The notes: generated by a model from the letters alone, not told the origin. DNA of 64,000 nucleotides from Labilithrix luteola (GCF_001263205.1 NZ_CP012333.1:4627001-4691000); one strand, 5' to 3'. Counted from the stretch's first letter, positions 49,916 to 58,650 are shown. Program-made: numbers and translations.

Positions 49916-50587
49916 CTAGGTTGAGGCGGCGACGCCCGACAGGATGAGATCGATGCCGGCGAGGAATTCGGCGCGGTCGTCGTGTTCGGCGAGTTGGGGG
50001 GCGACGTTGCGCGTGAATGCGTACTCGTGGGCGTCGAGCGCCTTCCATCGCGTGGCTTCTGCTTCGAGATAGTCGGCGCGGTTCACGGACGAATCGACGA
50101 GTCGGCCGTTCGCGGCGTTCTGGATGCTCACGGCGATGATGTAGCTCAGAAGGGCGGACGCCGACGTGAAGTGGGCGCTGCGACGAACGCCCAGCGCTTC
50201 GACCTGGCGTCCGATGCGTTCGAAGATCTGGAGGGTCGCGGTCTCCCACGGGGCGCGCGAGAGCTGTGCGCCTACCCACGGGTGCGCGTCGACCGCCTCG
50301 AAGACGCCGAGGGCGATCCTGCGGATGGCTTCACGCGGCTTGGTGGACGTGCGGACTTCGCCCATCGCGCGGGCGACCACCGCGTCGGTGGCGGCGACGA
50401 GTAGCTCGCCCTTGTTCTCGACGTGCCAGTAGATCGCTCCGGGGCCCGTCGCCAGCCGCGTGGCCAGCGCGCGGAAGGTCAATCCATTCTCGCCCTCGTC
50501 GTCGAGCAGCTCGATCGCCGCGTCGACGATCCGCTCGCGTGAGAGCGCGTCCTCACGTCGTTCCGAGCGGCGCGGTGCTTTTGCCAT
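49916..50587 (-). CDS. TetR-family repressor
   Basis: 223 residues from ATG 50587. The longer open frame upstream reads through the operator region and is not real. The N-terminal HTH (I-V-D-A-A-I-E-L-L-D-D-E-G, then L-T-F-R-A-L-A-T-R-L, and G-A-I-Y-W-H-V-E-N-K-G-E-L-L) is followed by an all-helical ligand domain of the TetR_C type. It diverges from the Tet(X)-like monooxygenase gene across 112 bases that hold two identical-half palindromes, so it very likely represses both genes. The inducer may be the monooxygenase substrate. Confidence 0.92.
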   Translation of the reverse strand: MAKAPRRSERREDALSRERIVDAAIELLDDEGENGLTFRALATRLATGPGAIYWHVENKGELLVAATDAVVARAMGEVRTSTKPREAIRRIALGVFEAVDAHPWVGAQLSRAPWETATLQIFERIGRQVEALGVRRSAHFTSASALLSYIIAVSIQNAANGRLVDSSVNRADYLEAEATRWKALDAHEYAFTRNVAPQLAEHDDRAEFLAGIDLILSGVAAST

Positions 50588-50596
50588 GACCCTATC

Positions 50597-50645
50597 TTGA
50601 CAGTTCTGGAACGGCGTTCCAAGTTCTCTCTGGAACGATGTTCCA
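50597..50645. promoter_or_regulatory. Twin TetR operators with overlapping TTGACA
   Basis: Two perfect palindromes of 6-3-6 form, TGGAACGGCGTTCCA (50607-50621) and TGGAACGATGTTCCA (50631-50645), lie 24 bp apart between divergent TetR and monooxygenase genes. TTGACA at 50597-50602 could be the -35 of the rightward promoter; I see no clear -10. The spacing (about two and a half helical turns) and identical half-sites fit two repressor dimers. Confidence 0.82.
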
Positions 50646-50699
50646 AGCGTCGCCCCGAACGGCGTCGCCGCGGGGGCTCCGCCCTCGAAAGGAAGCACG

Positions 50700-51860
50700 A
50701 TGACTCCGATCACCATCATTGGCGCCGGCCTCGGCGGGCTGACGCTCGCGCGCGTTCTGCACGTCCACGGCATCGCCTCCACCGTCTACGAGGCCGAGGT
50801 GTCTGCGGATGCGCGCACGCAGGGCGGAATGCTCGACATTCATGATTCCAACGGACAGCTCGCGCTGAAGGCGGCCGGACTCTTCGACGAATTCCGCCGA
50901 ATCATCCGCGAAGGCGGCGAGGCCATGCGCGTGCTCGACGCGCACGGCACGGTCTTTCTCGACCAGCCCGACGACGGCGACGGCGGTCGCCCCGAGGTGC
51001 ATCGCGGCGATCTGCGGCGCATCCTGCTCGACTCGCTGCCTCACGGCGCCGTCCAGTGGGGACGCAAGGTCACGGCCATTCGCCCACTCGGCGGCGCGCA
51101 GCACGAGCTCACGTTCGCCGACGGGTCGACCGTGACCACGAGCCTCGTGGTCGGTGCGGACGGCGCGTGGTCGAAGATCCGGCCGCTCTTGTCCGACGTG
51201 AAGCCCGCCTACGTCGGCACTTCCTTCATCGAGACGTACCTGCTCGATGCCGATGTGCGCCACCCGGGCAGCGCGAAAATCGTCGGAGGCGGGGCCATGC
51301 TCGCCCTCGCGCGCGGCAAGGGGATCGTCGCCCACCGCGAAGCGGGCGGCGTGCTGCATACCTACGTTGCGCTCACCAAGCCGAAGGAGTGGATGGCGGA
51401 GGTCGACTTCACCAACCCGAAGGCGGCGAGGGCTCGCGTCGCGGCCGAGTTCGATGGTTGGGCGCCGGAGCTCACCGCGCTGATCACCGACGGCGAGACA
51501 GATCCCGTCCTCCGCATGCTTCACGCGCTCCCGATCGGACATCGCTGGGAGCGTGTGCCCGGTGTGACGCTCGTCGGCGACGCCGCGCATCTGGCGCCTC
51601 CCGACGGTGAGGGCGCCAACCTCGCGATGTACGACGGCGCCGAGCTCGGCAAGGCCATCGCCGCACACCGAGGCGACCTCGAAGCCGCGCTCGCCGAATA
51701 CGAGGAAACGATGTTCATCCGTAGCGCGAAAACCGCCGCCGAGGCCGCGGAAACCCATGCGCTCTGCTTCGATGACGAAAGCGCTCCGCACGGGCTAATC
51801 GGCATGCTGACCGGCGGCTCTACCGGGGCAACGCCAGCTCGAGCGAGCACCTCGTCCTGA
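50700..51860 (+). CDS. FAD-dependent monooxygenase, Tet(X)-like
   Basis: 386 residues. The FAD motif is I-I-G-A-G-L-G-G-L (residues 6-14). The family core Q-G-G-M-L-D-I-H-D-S-N-G-Q-L-A-L aligns with the Tet(X) loop. The second FAD motif is G-D-A-A-H-L (293-298), and P-P-D-G-E-G-A-N-L-A lies in the active-site region. Proteins of this type hydroxylate aromatic or polycyclic substrates, and Tet(X) inactivates tetracyclines. Whether this protein does so cannot be read from sequence. It follows two palindromic operators bound in all likelihood by the divergent TetR. Confidence 0.88.
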   Translation: MTPITIIGAGLGGLTLARVLHVHGIASTVYEAEVSADARTQGGMLDIHDSNGQLALKAAGLFDEFRRIIREGGEAMRVLDAHGTVFLDQPDDGDGGRPEVHRGDLRRILLDSLPHGAVQWGRKVTAIRPLGGAQHELTFADGSTVTTSLVVGADGAWSKIRPLLSDVKPAYVGTSFIETYLLDADVRHPGSAKIVGGGAMLALARGKGIVAHREAGGVLHTYVALTKPKEWMAEVDFTNPKAARARVAAEFDGWAPELTALITDGETDPVLRMLHALPIGHRWERVPGVTLVGDAAHLAPPDGEGANLAMYDGAELGKAIAAHRGDLEAALAEYEETMFIRSAKTAAEAAETHALCFDDESAPHGLIGMLTGGSTGATPARASTSS

Positions 51861-51914
51861 CCGAAATCGGCACGACGGCTCGTCGGCGAAGACGGGCTAT
51901 GATGTTCGGCCATC

Positions 51915-52871
51915 ATGCGTTCGCGATCGTCCGAGTCATCCTCTTCGCCGGACCAAGAGACGTCGGATCCGCTGGCTGCCGTCATCTCGCTCCTGCATCC
52001 GCAGACGGTGCTCTCCAAGATCATCAGCGGCGCGGGACGCTGGAGCGTGCGTTATGCCGCCCACGAAGATCCGGGATTCTGCCTCATGCTCGAGGGGTCG
52101 TGCTTCCTCGACGTCGACGGGGTCGGTGCCGTGAAGCTCGAAGAGGGCGACTTCGTCCTGCTGCCTGCCACCCCCGGCTTCACGATGGCGAGCGATCTCA
52201 CGATGAAGCCAACGTTCATCAAGCCCACGACGCAAGTTGCGGAGCTGCGGCATGGCACGAAGGCCGGCCCGCCGACCATGCGACAGCTCGGCGGCTACTT
52301 TCGATTCGATCGTACGAACGCGCAGATCGTCGTCAGTTTCTTGCCGGCGATGATTCATATTCGGCGCGATGAGCCCGGAGCGACGCGTCTGCGCCGAATT
52401 GCGGAGCTCATCGGCGACGAGGCCACCGCGCGCCGTCCGGGGCGAGACCTGATCCTCGAGCGGCTCGTGGAGGCGCTCCTCGTGGAGGCGCTTCGCTTTC
52501 GACCCACCGAAGCGAAGAATGAACAGCGAGGGTTACTCGCGGGCCTCGCTGATCCGGTGCTGGCTCGCGCGCTTCGAGGCATGCACGACGATGTGGCGCG
52601 TCGATGGACGGTCGCCGACCTCGCGCGCACCGCGGGCATGTCGCGAGCGGCCTTTGCCGAGCGGTTCACGCGAAAAGTCGGGATGCCTCCAATGGAGTAC
52701 CTTCTCGAGTGGCGCATCGCGATTGCAAAGGATGTCCTTCGTCGTGAGCGCACCCCGCTCGCGGAGGTCGCCGAAATGATCGGGTATCAGTCCGCGAGTG
52801 CGTTCAGCACCGCGTTTACGCGTCACTCGGGATGTTCGCCCAGCGGGTTCGCGCGTGCCGTGCGTACCTGA
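51915..52871 (+). CDS. AraC-family regulator with cupin sensor
   Basis: 318 residues. Residues about 20-160 form a cupin-like domain (H-E-D-P-G-F-C-L-M-L-E-G-S-C, L-E-E-G-D-F-V-L-L-P) as in AraC_binding_2/cupin_6 members. The C-terminal AraC HTHs read V-A-D-L-A-R-T-A-G-M-S-R-A-A-F and L-A-E-V-A-E-M-I-G-Y-Q-S-A-S-A-F-S. The 3' end overlaps the oppositely transcribed ester-cyclase-like gene by about 49 bases. The target is unknown; it may be the monooxygenase gene upstream. Confidence 0.88.
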   Translation: MRSRSSESSSSPDQETSDPLAAVISLLHPQTVLSKIISGAGRWSVRYAAHEDPGFCLMLEGSCFLDVDGVGAVKLEEGDFVLLPATPGFTMASDLTMKPTFIKPTTQVAELRHGTKAGPPTMRQLGGYFRFDRTNAQIVVSFLPAMIHIRRDEPGATRLRRIAELIGDEATARRPGRDLILERLVEALLVEALRFRPTEAKNEQRGLLAGLADPVLARALRGMHDDVARRWTVADLARTAGMSRAAFAERFTRKVGMPPMEYLLEWRIAIAKDVLRRERTPLAEVAEMIGYQSASAFSTAFTRHSGCSPSGFARAVRT

Positions 52872-53320
52872 GTCGGCGAAGGTTGCTCGCGACACCGTCC
52901 GTCCGCGGCGAGCTGCGTGACGATGCGCCGGACATCGATGTGGATCCGATGCTCTCGCCAGCCTCGGTCGACCTCGACGGTGAATCGATGGGAAAGCTCG
53001 AACTCTACGTGGCGCAGGGTCGGGGCGATGAGGCCGTAGAAGGGACCGGTCTGACGCCCCGCGCACGCCACGACGACGTCGATCGAGTCGTGATGAGAGG
53101 TGATGGAAGCGACGACGCGAGTGAGCTCCGGGAAAGCGGAGCGGAAGAGACATCCTCCCGTGGCCAGGTCGCGCGCGAAGGCATCTGGAAGCTTGCCTTC
53201 GACGATGCTGGCGAGTCCGGGGAGGAGGCTTGCGGAAAGGACCGCCGACACGCGTGCGCGGAGCCGGTGGTCGAGCCCCTGCCAGCGCTCCACGAGGTCC
53301 CGTCGGATGACGACAGTCAT
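52823..53320 (-). CDS. SnoaL/ester-cyclase-like (NTF2-fold) protein
   Basis: 165 residues from ATG 53320; an extra GTG lies three codons upstream. The pattern A-F-P-E-L...V-x-S-I-T-S-H-H-D-S-I-D-V-V-V and T-G-P-F-Y-G-L-I-A-P-T-L-R-H-V-E-F-E-L is that of SnoaL-like ester cyclases and related NTF2-fold proteins. The C-terminal Arg/Pro-rich tail overlaps the AraC gene end. The conserved Asp/His of catalytic SnoaL enzymes cannot be placed with certainty, so it may be non-catalytic. Confidence 0.65.
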   Translation of the reverse strand: MTVVIRRDLVERWQGLDHRLRARVSAVLSASLLPGLASIVEGKLPDAFARDLATGGCLFRSAFPELTRVVASITSHHDSIDVVVACAGRQTGPFYGLIAPTLRHVEFELSHRFTVEVDRGWREHRIHIDVRRIVTQLAADGRCREQPSPTQVRTARANPLGEHPE

Positions 53321-53365
53321 GACGTGCACTCTGCCGGGGGCTGCCCCGTACCGCCCGTTGAGTGC

Positions 53366-53407
53366 CGTGAAACCTCGTGCGTTAACGAACTTTCACGCCT
53401 GTTAACG
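53366..53407. promoter_or_regulatory. CGTGAAA/TTTCACG inverted repeat with GTTAACG copies
   Basis: CGTGAAA (53366-53372) and TTTCACG (53391-53397) form an inverted repeat with an 18-base spacer. GTTAACG occurs at 53381-53387 and again at 53401-53407, exactly 20 bases apart. The same elements recur upstream of the SDR gene near 56859-56917. The site lies between the ester-cyclase-like gene and the NTF2-like gene, so it probably controls one or both. Confidence 0.55.
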
Positions 53408-53487
53408 CGTCGAATTCCCTGGCCAGATGCATGCTGAGGGCGTTCCTGAATCCTTCGCCCCGCTCGCACTACTCAAGGGGTCCTACG

Positions 53488-53859
53488 ATGCCTCCCGCCT
53501 TTGCGGGCTTTCAGCTTCCCGCGCCCGTAGCTGCCGCGATCGACGCCATCAACGCAGGCGACGGACCGGCTTTGCTCGCCCTGTTCGCCGAAGGCGCCCT
53601 GGTGAATGACCAGCTTCGTGAGCACTGGGGTAGAGCAGCCATCGCCGAGTGGATTGCCAGCGACGTCGTTGGCCAGCGCCTCGCCATGCGGATTGCGCGA
53701 GTCCGCAATAACCACTGCCATGCCGTCGTGGAGGCAACCGTCGACGGGAACTTCGAGCGACGCGGTCTGCCAGATCCACTCGTGGTGAGCTTCTACTTCT
53801 CCGCCCACACGGAGAAGATCGACCAGCTCCTGATCTTGCGCAACGAGCCCTCCGAGTGA
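53488..53859 (+). CDS. NTF2-like (SnoaL-like) small protein
   Basis: 123 residues from ATG 53488, preceded by AAGGGG; an upstream frame start would add a non-protein-like stretch. The SnoaL-like pattern shows as A-I-N-A-G-D-G-P-A-L-L-A-L-F-A-E-G-A-L-V-N-D, R-A-A-I-A-E-W-I-A-S-D-V-V-G and the final L-V-V-S-F-Y-F strand with I-D-Q-L-L-I-L-R. Members bind small hydrophobic ligands or act as isomerase/cyclase-like proteins. It converges with the large regulator gene, five bases away. Confidence 0.78.
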   Translation: MPPAFAGFQLPAPVAAAIDAINAGDGPALLALFAEGALVNDQLREHWGRAAIAEWIASDVVGQRLAMRIARVRNNHCHAVVEATVDGNFERRGLPDPLVVSFYFSAHTEKIDQLLILRNEPSE

Positions 53860-53863
53860 CTGG

Positions 53864-56725
53864 CTAAAGCGTCGACAGAACGTCCTTGGCTGCGAGCAGG
53901 TCCGCCGTTCCGAGCCCTTGATCGTACCGGGAGTAGACGGGCTCGAGGATCGCTCGTGCCGAAGTCTTGTCGGCTCGCCGCGTGTAGAGCTCTGCTAGCG
54001 CGGTGGCAGCGCGGAGCTCCCAGCCCAACGCATTCTGCTCCCTTGCGTGGTCCAGCGCCTGGCGAAGGTAGCGTTCGCCCAGCGTTTCGTCGCGCGACGG
54101 CATCGCCAGGAGCACGCGTCCTTTGAATCTGAGCATCTCCGGTAGATCGAACGACTCACCGTCGTTCCGCTTCGCCAATGCCAGCGCGGCGTCGATCGTT
54201 TGGAGGGCGTCTTCGAACCGACCGGCTCCGGCGAGCCCCTCGGCGATGGCCGTCGCGAAGACGGTTTGTAGAAGGTCGTGGCGGCCCGCGCGGAGCGTCT
54301 CACCGGCCTTACGAAGGAGTTCGACCCCCGCGAAGTTCCCTCGCTTCACCAAGAGCTCGCCCCGAAGTCCGAGCGCGAGCGGGATGTACGGGCCCAGCGA
54401 GTGCTTCTCGGCGTAGACGACGAGACGCTCCACCACTTCCTCCGCCCGCTCGAAATCACCGCACCAGACATAGACGGACGAGGTCCAGACGAGAGATATC
54501 GCGACGGTCGTCGGTTGGCCGATCTCTGCGGCATCTCGAATCGCCCGATCCGCCACGCGCAGCGCGTCGTCCACGCGGCCGAGGAGCCAGAGCGCTCTCG
54601 CCAGCACGATGAGCGCTCGAACGCGGTGATCGAACCCGAACTGGAGCATCGCGGTACTTCGCGAGGTCGGCGTGGGCTCGAGGGCAGAACGGCATCGCGC
54701 CTCCGCGGCAACCTGATCTCCGAGCAGATGGCGACAGGTACCGATCATCCAATCCGCGAGGCTGCGTGCGGCTGGGTCGTCGTCCAATCGAGCGGCGACC
54801 GCTTCGCTCCTCTGGCCAACGAGGAGTCCCTCTCGCCACTCGGCGGTGCGCGTCAGGAGAATGTTGAGCGCGCCAAGCAAGCGAAGCTGCTCGCGGGGTT
54901 CGTCGACCTCGTCGGCCAAGGCGAGCGCACTCGATAGCGCTTCTCTCACCTCGGGCCCGTTGCCTTTCGTGAACATGGCCGCGACGCCGAGCGCCGCCCG
55001 CAGGTCCATTTCGCGCCGCGTCCCGCGATCCGAAGGCTCGAGGAGCGCCATGGCCGCTTCCGCCCACCGCGCACACTCACGCAGCAGCGACAGCTCCATG
55101 AAGAGCGAGACGGCTTCGGTGGCGAGGCGCACGGCGAGCCTGGGATCGCCGCCATTCGAGAAGCTCCAGTCGAGCGCCGCGCGTGCATTACCGAGGTATC
55201 TCGCGAGGGAGCGAGCAGGCATCTCGCGGTCGTGGTTTCGCTCGCACTCGAGCATGGCGCAGACGTACTGCGCGTGACGCTTGGCGAGCTCCTGGAGTTC
55301 GCCGGCGTCCGATAGTTTCGCGTGGGCATACGCGCGCGTCGTATCGAGCAGTCGATAGCGGGGGCCTTCGCTTCCTCTCGTGTCGACGGAGATCAGGGAT
55401 TTGTCGACCAGGCTCCCCAATGTGCCGATCGCGTCTTCCTCGTCCAGGATGCCGGCTGCGTCATCGAGGGAGAAGATACCGACCAGGATGGAGAGGCGGC
55501 GTAGTGCGCGCTGCTCCCTGCCATCGAGCAGGTTGTAGCTCCAGTCGAGCAGAGCACTGAGCGTCTGATGCCGAGGGAGGGCCGTTCGGCGCCCGTGCCA
55601 GAGCAGCTTGAAACGGTTCTCGAGGAGCGAGGCGGTTCCGCGGATCCCGTACGCCTCGACGCGTCCGGCGGCGAATTCGATGGCCAAGGCGATGCCGTCG
55701 AGCCGGCGGCACAGATCCGACACGACGGGCGCGTCGTCATCGCTCAGGACGAACCGCGTGCCGCTGGCGGTTGCACGCTCGACGAACAGCTCCACGGCCG
55801 GAAAGGCAAGCGCCTCGGTAGCCGCGATCGCGGACGCCTCGGGCGGGCTCGCGAGGGGCGCCAATCGATGGACATGTTCCCCCTCGACGCGGAGGGGCTC
55901 ACGACTCGTCGTCAGGACGTGAACACCTGCGGCTGCGACGAGTCTCTCTGCGAGCGGAGCCACCGCGTCGATCAGATGCTCACAGCTATCGAGCACGACG
56001 AGCATGCGGCGATCTCGAAGAAAGGCGGGCAGGCTGGCCGCGAGATCCTGGGACACCGGCGCGAAACCCAACGCGGAGCAAAGCGCCGACGCGATCTGGT
56101 GAGGTTCGCGGAGCGAGCCAAGGTCGACGAAAGAGACGTCTCCCGCGAAGTCTTCGAGCACCGCATGCGCCAACGCCACGGCCACCGTCGTCTTCCCCAT
56201 TCCGCCCGGTCCGACGATGCTGACGAACCGACTCGCGCGAACCTGCTCGACGATTTCGCGAATCGTCGTGTCACGGCCGAGGATGCGTTCGAGCCGTGCC
56301 GGCAGCTCGCTAGCAAGCGCGCGTGCGGTGCCTGCGATGTGCCCGAGCGACGTGGACCGTTCGACAGGCGCCACGAATGAGTACCCTCGACCGGGAACAT
56401 TGGTCACGTAGCGCGCGCCGCCAGCGCCGTCTCCGAGGGCCTTTCGAAGGGCCGCGACGTGAACCCGGATGCCGCTCTCCTCCACGGCAGTGTCGGGCCA
56501 GACCTTGGCAATGAGCTCCTCTTTCGTGACGATCTCGCCCGCTCGCTCGGTCAGGATGACGAGAACGTCCAGGGCACGGCTCCCGATCTTCACCGGCTGC
56601 CCATCGCGCACGAGGCGGCGCTCGCGAGGGAATAGGGAAAATGGCCCGAAATGAAGAACGGCCCCGAGACCGAGACCGAGACCGAGTGCTTGTGCCGTTT
56701 CGCGGCCTGGTTCCGCTGCTTTCAC
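53864..56725 (-). CDS. AfsR-like winged-helix/ATPase/TPR transcriptional regulator (paralogue)
   Basis: 953 residues. A short G-L-G-L-G-L-G repeat near the N-terminus is encoded by a hexanucleotide repeat. The winged helix (about 25-121) reads S-R-A-L-D-V-L-V and R-V-H-V-A-A-L-R-K-A-L-G-D, and is nearly identical in pattern to the 32018 gene. Walker A is GPGGMGKT at 172-179, Walker B L-V-V-L-D-S-C-E-H, sensor T-T-S-R-E-P-L-R, followed by TPR helices. It should bind DNA through the winged helix and respond to a signal through the ATPase. Inverted repeats lie in its upstream region (56869-56917), which it shares with the divergent SDR. Confidence 0.9.
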   Translation of the reverse strand: MKAAEPGRETAQALGLGLGLGAVLHFGPFSLFPRERRLVRDGQPVKIGSRALDVLVILTERAGEIVTKEELIAKVWPDTAVEESGIRVHVAALRKALGDGAGGARYVTNVPGRGYSFVAPVERSTSLGHIAGTARALASELPARLERILGRDTTIREIVEQVRASRFVSIVGPGGMGKTTVAVALAHAVLEDFAGDVSFVDLGSLREPHQIASALCSALGFAPVSQDLAASLPAFLRDRRMLVVLDSCEHLIDAVAPLAERLVAAAGVHVLTTSREPLRVEGEHVHRLAPLASPPEASAIAATEALAFPAVELFVERATASGTRFVLSDDDAPVVSDLCRRLDGIALAIEFAAGRVEAYGIRGTASLLENRFKLLWHGRRTALPRHQTLSALLDWSYNLLDGREQRALRRLSILVGIFSLDDAAGILDEEDAIGTLGSLVDKSLISVDTRGSEGPRYRLLDTTRAYAHAKLSDAGELQELAKRHAQYVCAMLECERNHDREMPARSLARYLGNARAALDWSFSNGGDPRLAVRLATEAVSLFMELSLLRECARWAEAAMALLEPSDRGTRREMDLRAALGVAAMFTKGNGPEVREALSSALALADEVDEPREQLRLLGALNILLTRTAEWREGLLVGQRSEAVAARLDDDPAARSLADWMIGTCRHLLGDQVAAEARCRSALEPTPTSRSTAMLQFGFDHRVRALIVLARALWLLGRVDDALRVADRAIRDAAEIGQPTTVAISLVWTSSVYVWCGDFERAEEVVERLVVYAEKHSLGPYIPLALGLRGELLVKRGNFAGVELLRKAGETLRAGRHDLLQTVFATAIAEGLAGAGRFEDALQTIDAALALAKRNDGESFDLPEMLRFKGRVLLAMPSRDETLGERYLRQALDHAREQNALGWELRAATALAELYTRRADKTSARAILEPVYSRYDQGLGTADLLAAKDVLSTL

Positions 56726-57067
56726 TGCCTCAACGGTGAATACTGGTCACGCGGCGGACAGGTCCATCTTTCGCCGTCTGAATTTCATTCGTGAGCGTCC
56801 AACGTGGCCGAACACGACGCCCCGTGACCGATGTCAGCGCTCGCTAGGAAGCGCCCGCGTTAACGACCGTGAAGAGCCGTGAAGCGCGGGCTCGCTGAAC
56901 GTTTCACGGCTCTTCACCGCGCATCACGTGCGGGTCGCGCGTCGCCTCCGCATACTCGCATCGGTCGCTGCACGAAGACGTCGGGCGACGTCGTCGAGCG
57001 CATACGCACTTCGCTTCGAAGCGCTTGCGTGACGACACATCAACAACCCGTGACGCGGAGTCTGTCC
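56726..57067. other. Intergenic region between divergent regulator and SDR genes
   Basis: About 340 bases with no convincing gene. The 5' half (56726-56858) shows nothing recognisable. The 3' half holds GTTAACG (56859-56865) and a 15-bp perfect inverted repeat listed separately. I infer that it contains promoters for the regulator (leftward) and the SDR (rightward), but no sigma-70 consensus is clear. Confidence 0.5.
56869..56917. promoter_or_regulatory. 15-bp perfect inverted repeat, putative operator
   Basis: GTGAAGAGCCGTGAA at 56869-56883 is the exact reverse complement of TTCACGGCTCTTCAC at 56903-56917, with 19 bases between. Each arm is itself two GTGAA blocks 10 bases apart. The arms could bind two dimers of a winged-helix regulator, most simply the AfsR-like protein encoded leftward, or fold as a hairpin in RNA. 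Confidence 0.62.
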
Positions 57068-57826
57068 ATGAAAACTGTGCTCATTACCGGTTGCTCGTCT
57101 GGCTATGGCCTCGAAACCGCGCGCTACTTCCACGCGCAAGGTTGGAACGTCGTGGCGACGATGCGCAATCCGCGCGAAGACGTTCTGCCCCGGTCCGAAC
57201 GACTCCGGGTTCTGCCGCTCGACGTTACGAAGGCCGAGAGCATCGCGGCCGCCATCGCGACGAGCGGACCCCTCGATGCGCTCGTCAACAACGCGGGCGT
57301 CGGGGCCATCGGTCCTTTCGAGGCGACGCCGATGGCGATCGTGCGCGAGGTGTTCGAAACCAACACCCTCGGCGTGATGGCGATGACGCAAGCAGTGCTG
57401 CCTCATCTCCGCAAGCGGAAGGCCGGCGTGGTGGTGAACGTGACGTCGAGCGTGACGCTGACGCCGATGCCGCTCGTTGCCCTGTACACGGCAAGCAAGA
57501 TGGCCATCGAAGGTTTCACTGCATCGCTCGCGCTCGAGCTCGAAGACTTGAATGTACGGGTCAAGCTGGTCGAGCCGGGATACTGCCCGACCACGGGCTT
57601 CACACGAAACGCCGGACCGCGGATCCAAGAAGTGGTTCCCGAACCCTACGCCTCGTTCGCCAAGCGAGCGCTGGCTGCATTCACGCAGCAAGAAGTGGTG
57701 ACGAAGGAGTCCGACGTCGCCGAGGCCGTATACCGTGCGGCGAACGACACGTCGGGGCAACTCCGGTTTCCGGCGGGACCGGACGCAGTGGCGCTCGCCG
57801 AAGCCTCGATGAGCCTCGTCGCGTAG
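57068..57826 (+). CDS. Short-chain dehydrogenase/reductase
   Basis: 252 residues from ATG 57068; the longer open frame upstream runs through the operator-rich region and is not real. Marks of classical SDRs are T-G-C-S-S-G-Y-G (7-14), the D-V-T motif, N-N-A-G, the catalytic N-V-T-S-S and Y-T-A-S-K-M-A. The substrate loop E-P-G-Y-C-P-T-T-G-F is typical of the SDR subgroup with ketone or sugar substrates. It is the likely target of the divergent regulator and the 57838 AraC gene, which converges with it. Confidence 0.88.
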   Translation: MKTVLITGCSSGYGLETARYFHAQGWNVVATMRNPREDVLPRSERLRVLPLDVTKAESIAAAIATSGPLDALVNNAGVGAIGPFEATPMAIVREVFETNTLGVMAMTQAVLPHLRKRKAGVVVNVTSSVTLTPMPLVALYTASKMAIEGFTASLALELEDLNVRVKLVEPGYCPTTGFTRNAGPRIQEVVPEPYASFAKRALAAFTQQEVVTKESDVAEAVYRAANDTSGQLRFPAGPDAVALAEASMSLVA

Positions 57827-57837
57827 TTCTTTCTCGC

Positions 57838-58650
57838 TCAGCTCCGGGGGCGAGCGACCTGCGCCGGGGTGACGCCGAGTACCCGGCGCATGCAGCGCGC
57901 CATGTGGCTTTGATGCGAGAAGCCCGCCTCGAGCGCAATCTGGCTCGCGGGTAGCTCGCCGCGGAGCAAGAGGGTGCGCGCGCGCTCGACCCGCCTCTGG
58001 ATGACGTACTCGTGGGCCGGGACCAACATCGATCGTTTGAAGAGTGCACGGAAGTGCGACGTGCTCACTCCGGCGACGCGCGCGAGGCGTACCAGCGAGA
58101 CGTCGTGGGCGAGATGGGTCTCGATCCACTCGACAACGCGGGCCAATTGCTTTGCGGAGAGACCGTCGTCGCAGCGCGCCTTCGACGTCGTGCGGTAGCG
58201 TGTGAGGAGGTGCACTGCGAGAGCGAGACCGAGGCTTTCTCGATAGAGCAGTGTGCTTCGAGCACCTGCGCGGTGCTCGGCTTCGAGTGCCCAGGCGATG
58301 TGCTCGACCTGCGGGTCACGGAAGCAGAATTGCGGTTCGAGGGTGGCGCGGTCCGGATCGAGCCCCATCTCCTCCGCCGCCATACGAATCAGCGACGCCG
58401 ATAGGTGCAGCTCGACAGTCGAGCTCGGATCATCCTGCATGCACTGGTCGAAGGCCCCGATGGGGACGAGGCTGATCTCGCCGCGAGTGACCACGGAGCG
58501 CGTCACCGACTGGCGACAAGAGACGCGTGCATCTGCTCCGGCGTGAATGCTCAGGCAATGCTCGCGCGGCGCCTCGAAGCGGATGGTTCCGGGCAGAAGG
58601 TTCCGGATCTCGACCCTCGGTTCGAGCCTCGGGGAAGGGAGCGCGCTCAT
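57838..58650 (-). CDS. AraC-family regulator
   Basis: 270 residues. The N-terminal half is a short ligand domain with E-L-H-L-S-A-S-L-I. The C-terminal AraC HTHs read L-V-R-L-A-R-V-A-G-V-S-T-S-H-F-R-A-L-F-K and A-S-Q-I-A-L-E-A-G-F-S-H-Q-S-H-M. It converges with the SDR gene and diverges from the imine-reductase-like gene, with a 157-base region that contains a 9-bp tandem repeat. It may control the reductase. Confidence 0.88.
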   Translation of the reverse strand: MSALPSPRLEPRVEIRNLLPGTIRFEAPREHCLSIHAGADARVSCRQSVTRSVVTRGEISLVPIGAFDQCMQDDPSSTVELHLSASLIRMAAEEMGLDPDRATLEPQFCFRDPQVEHIAWALEAEHRAGARSTLLYRESLGLALAVHLLTRYRTTSKARCDDGLSAKQLARVVEWIETHLAHDVSLVRLARVAGVSTSHFRALFKRSMLVPAHEYVIQRRVERARTLLLRGELPASQIALEAGFSHQSHMARCMRRVLGVTPAQVARPRS

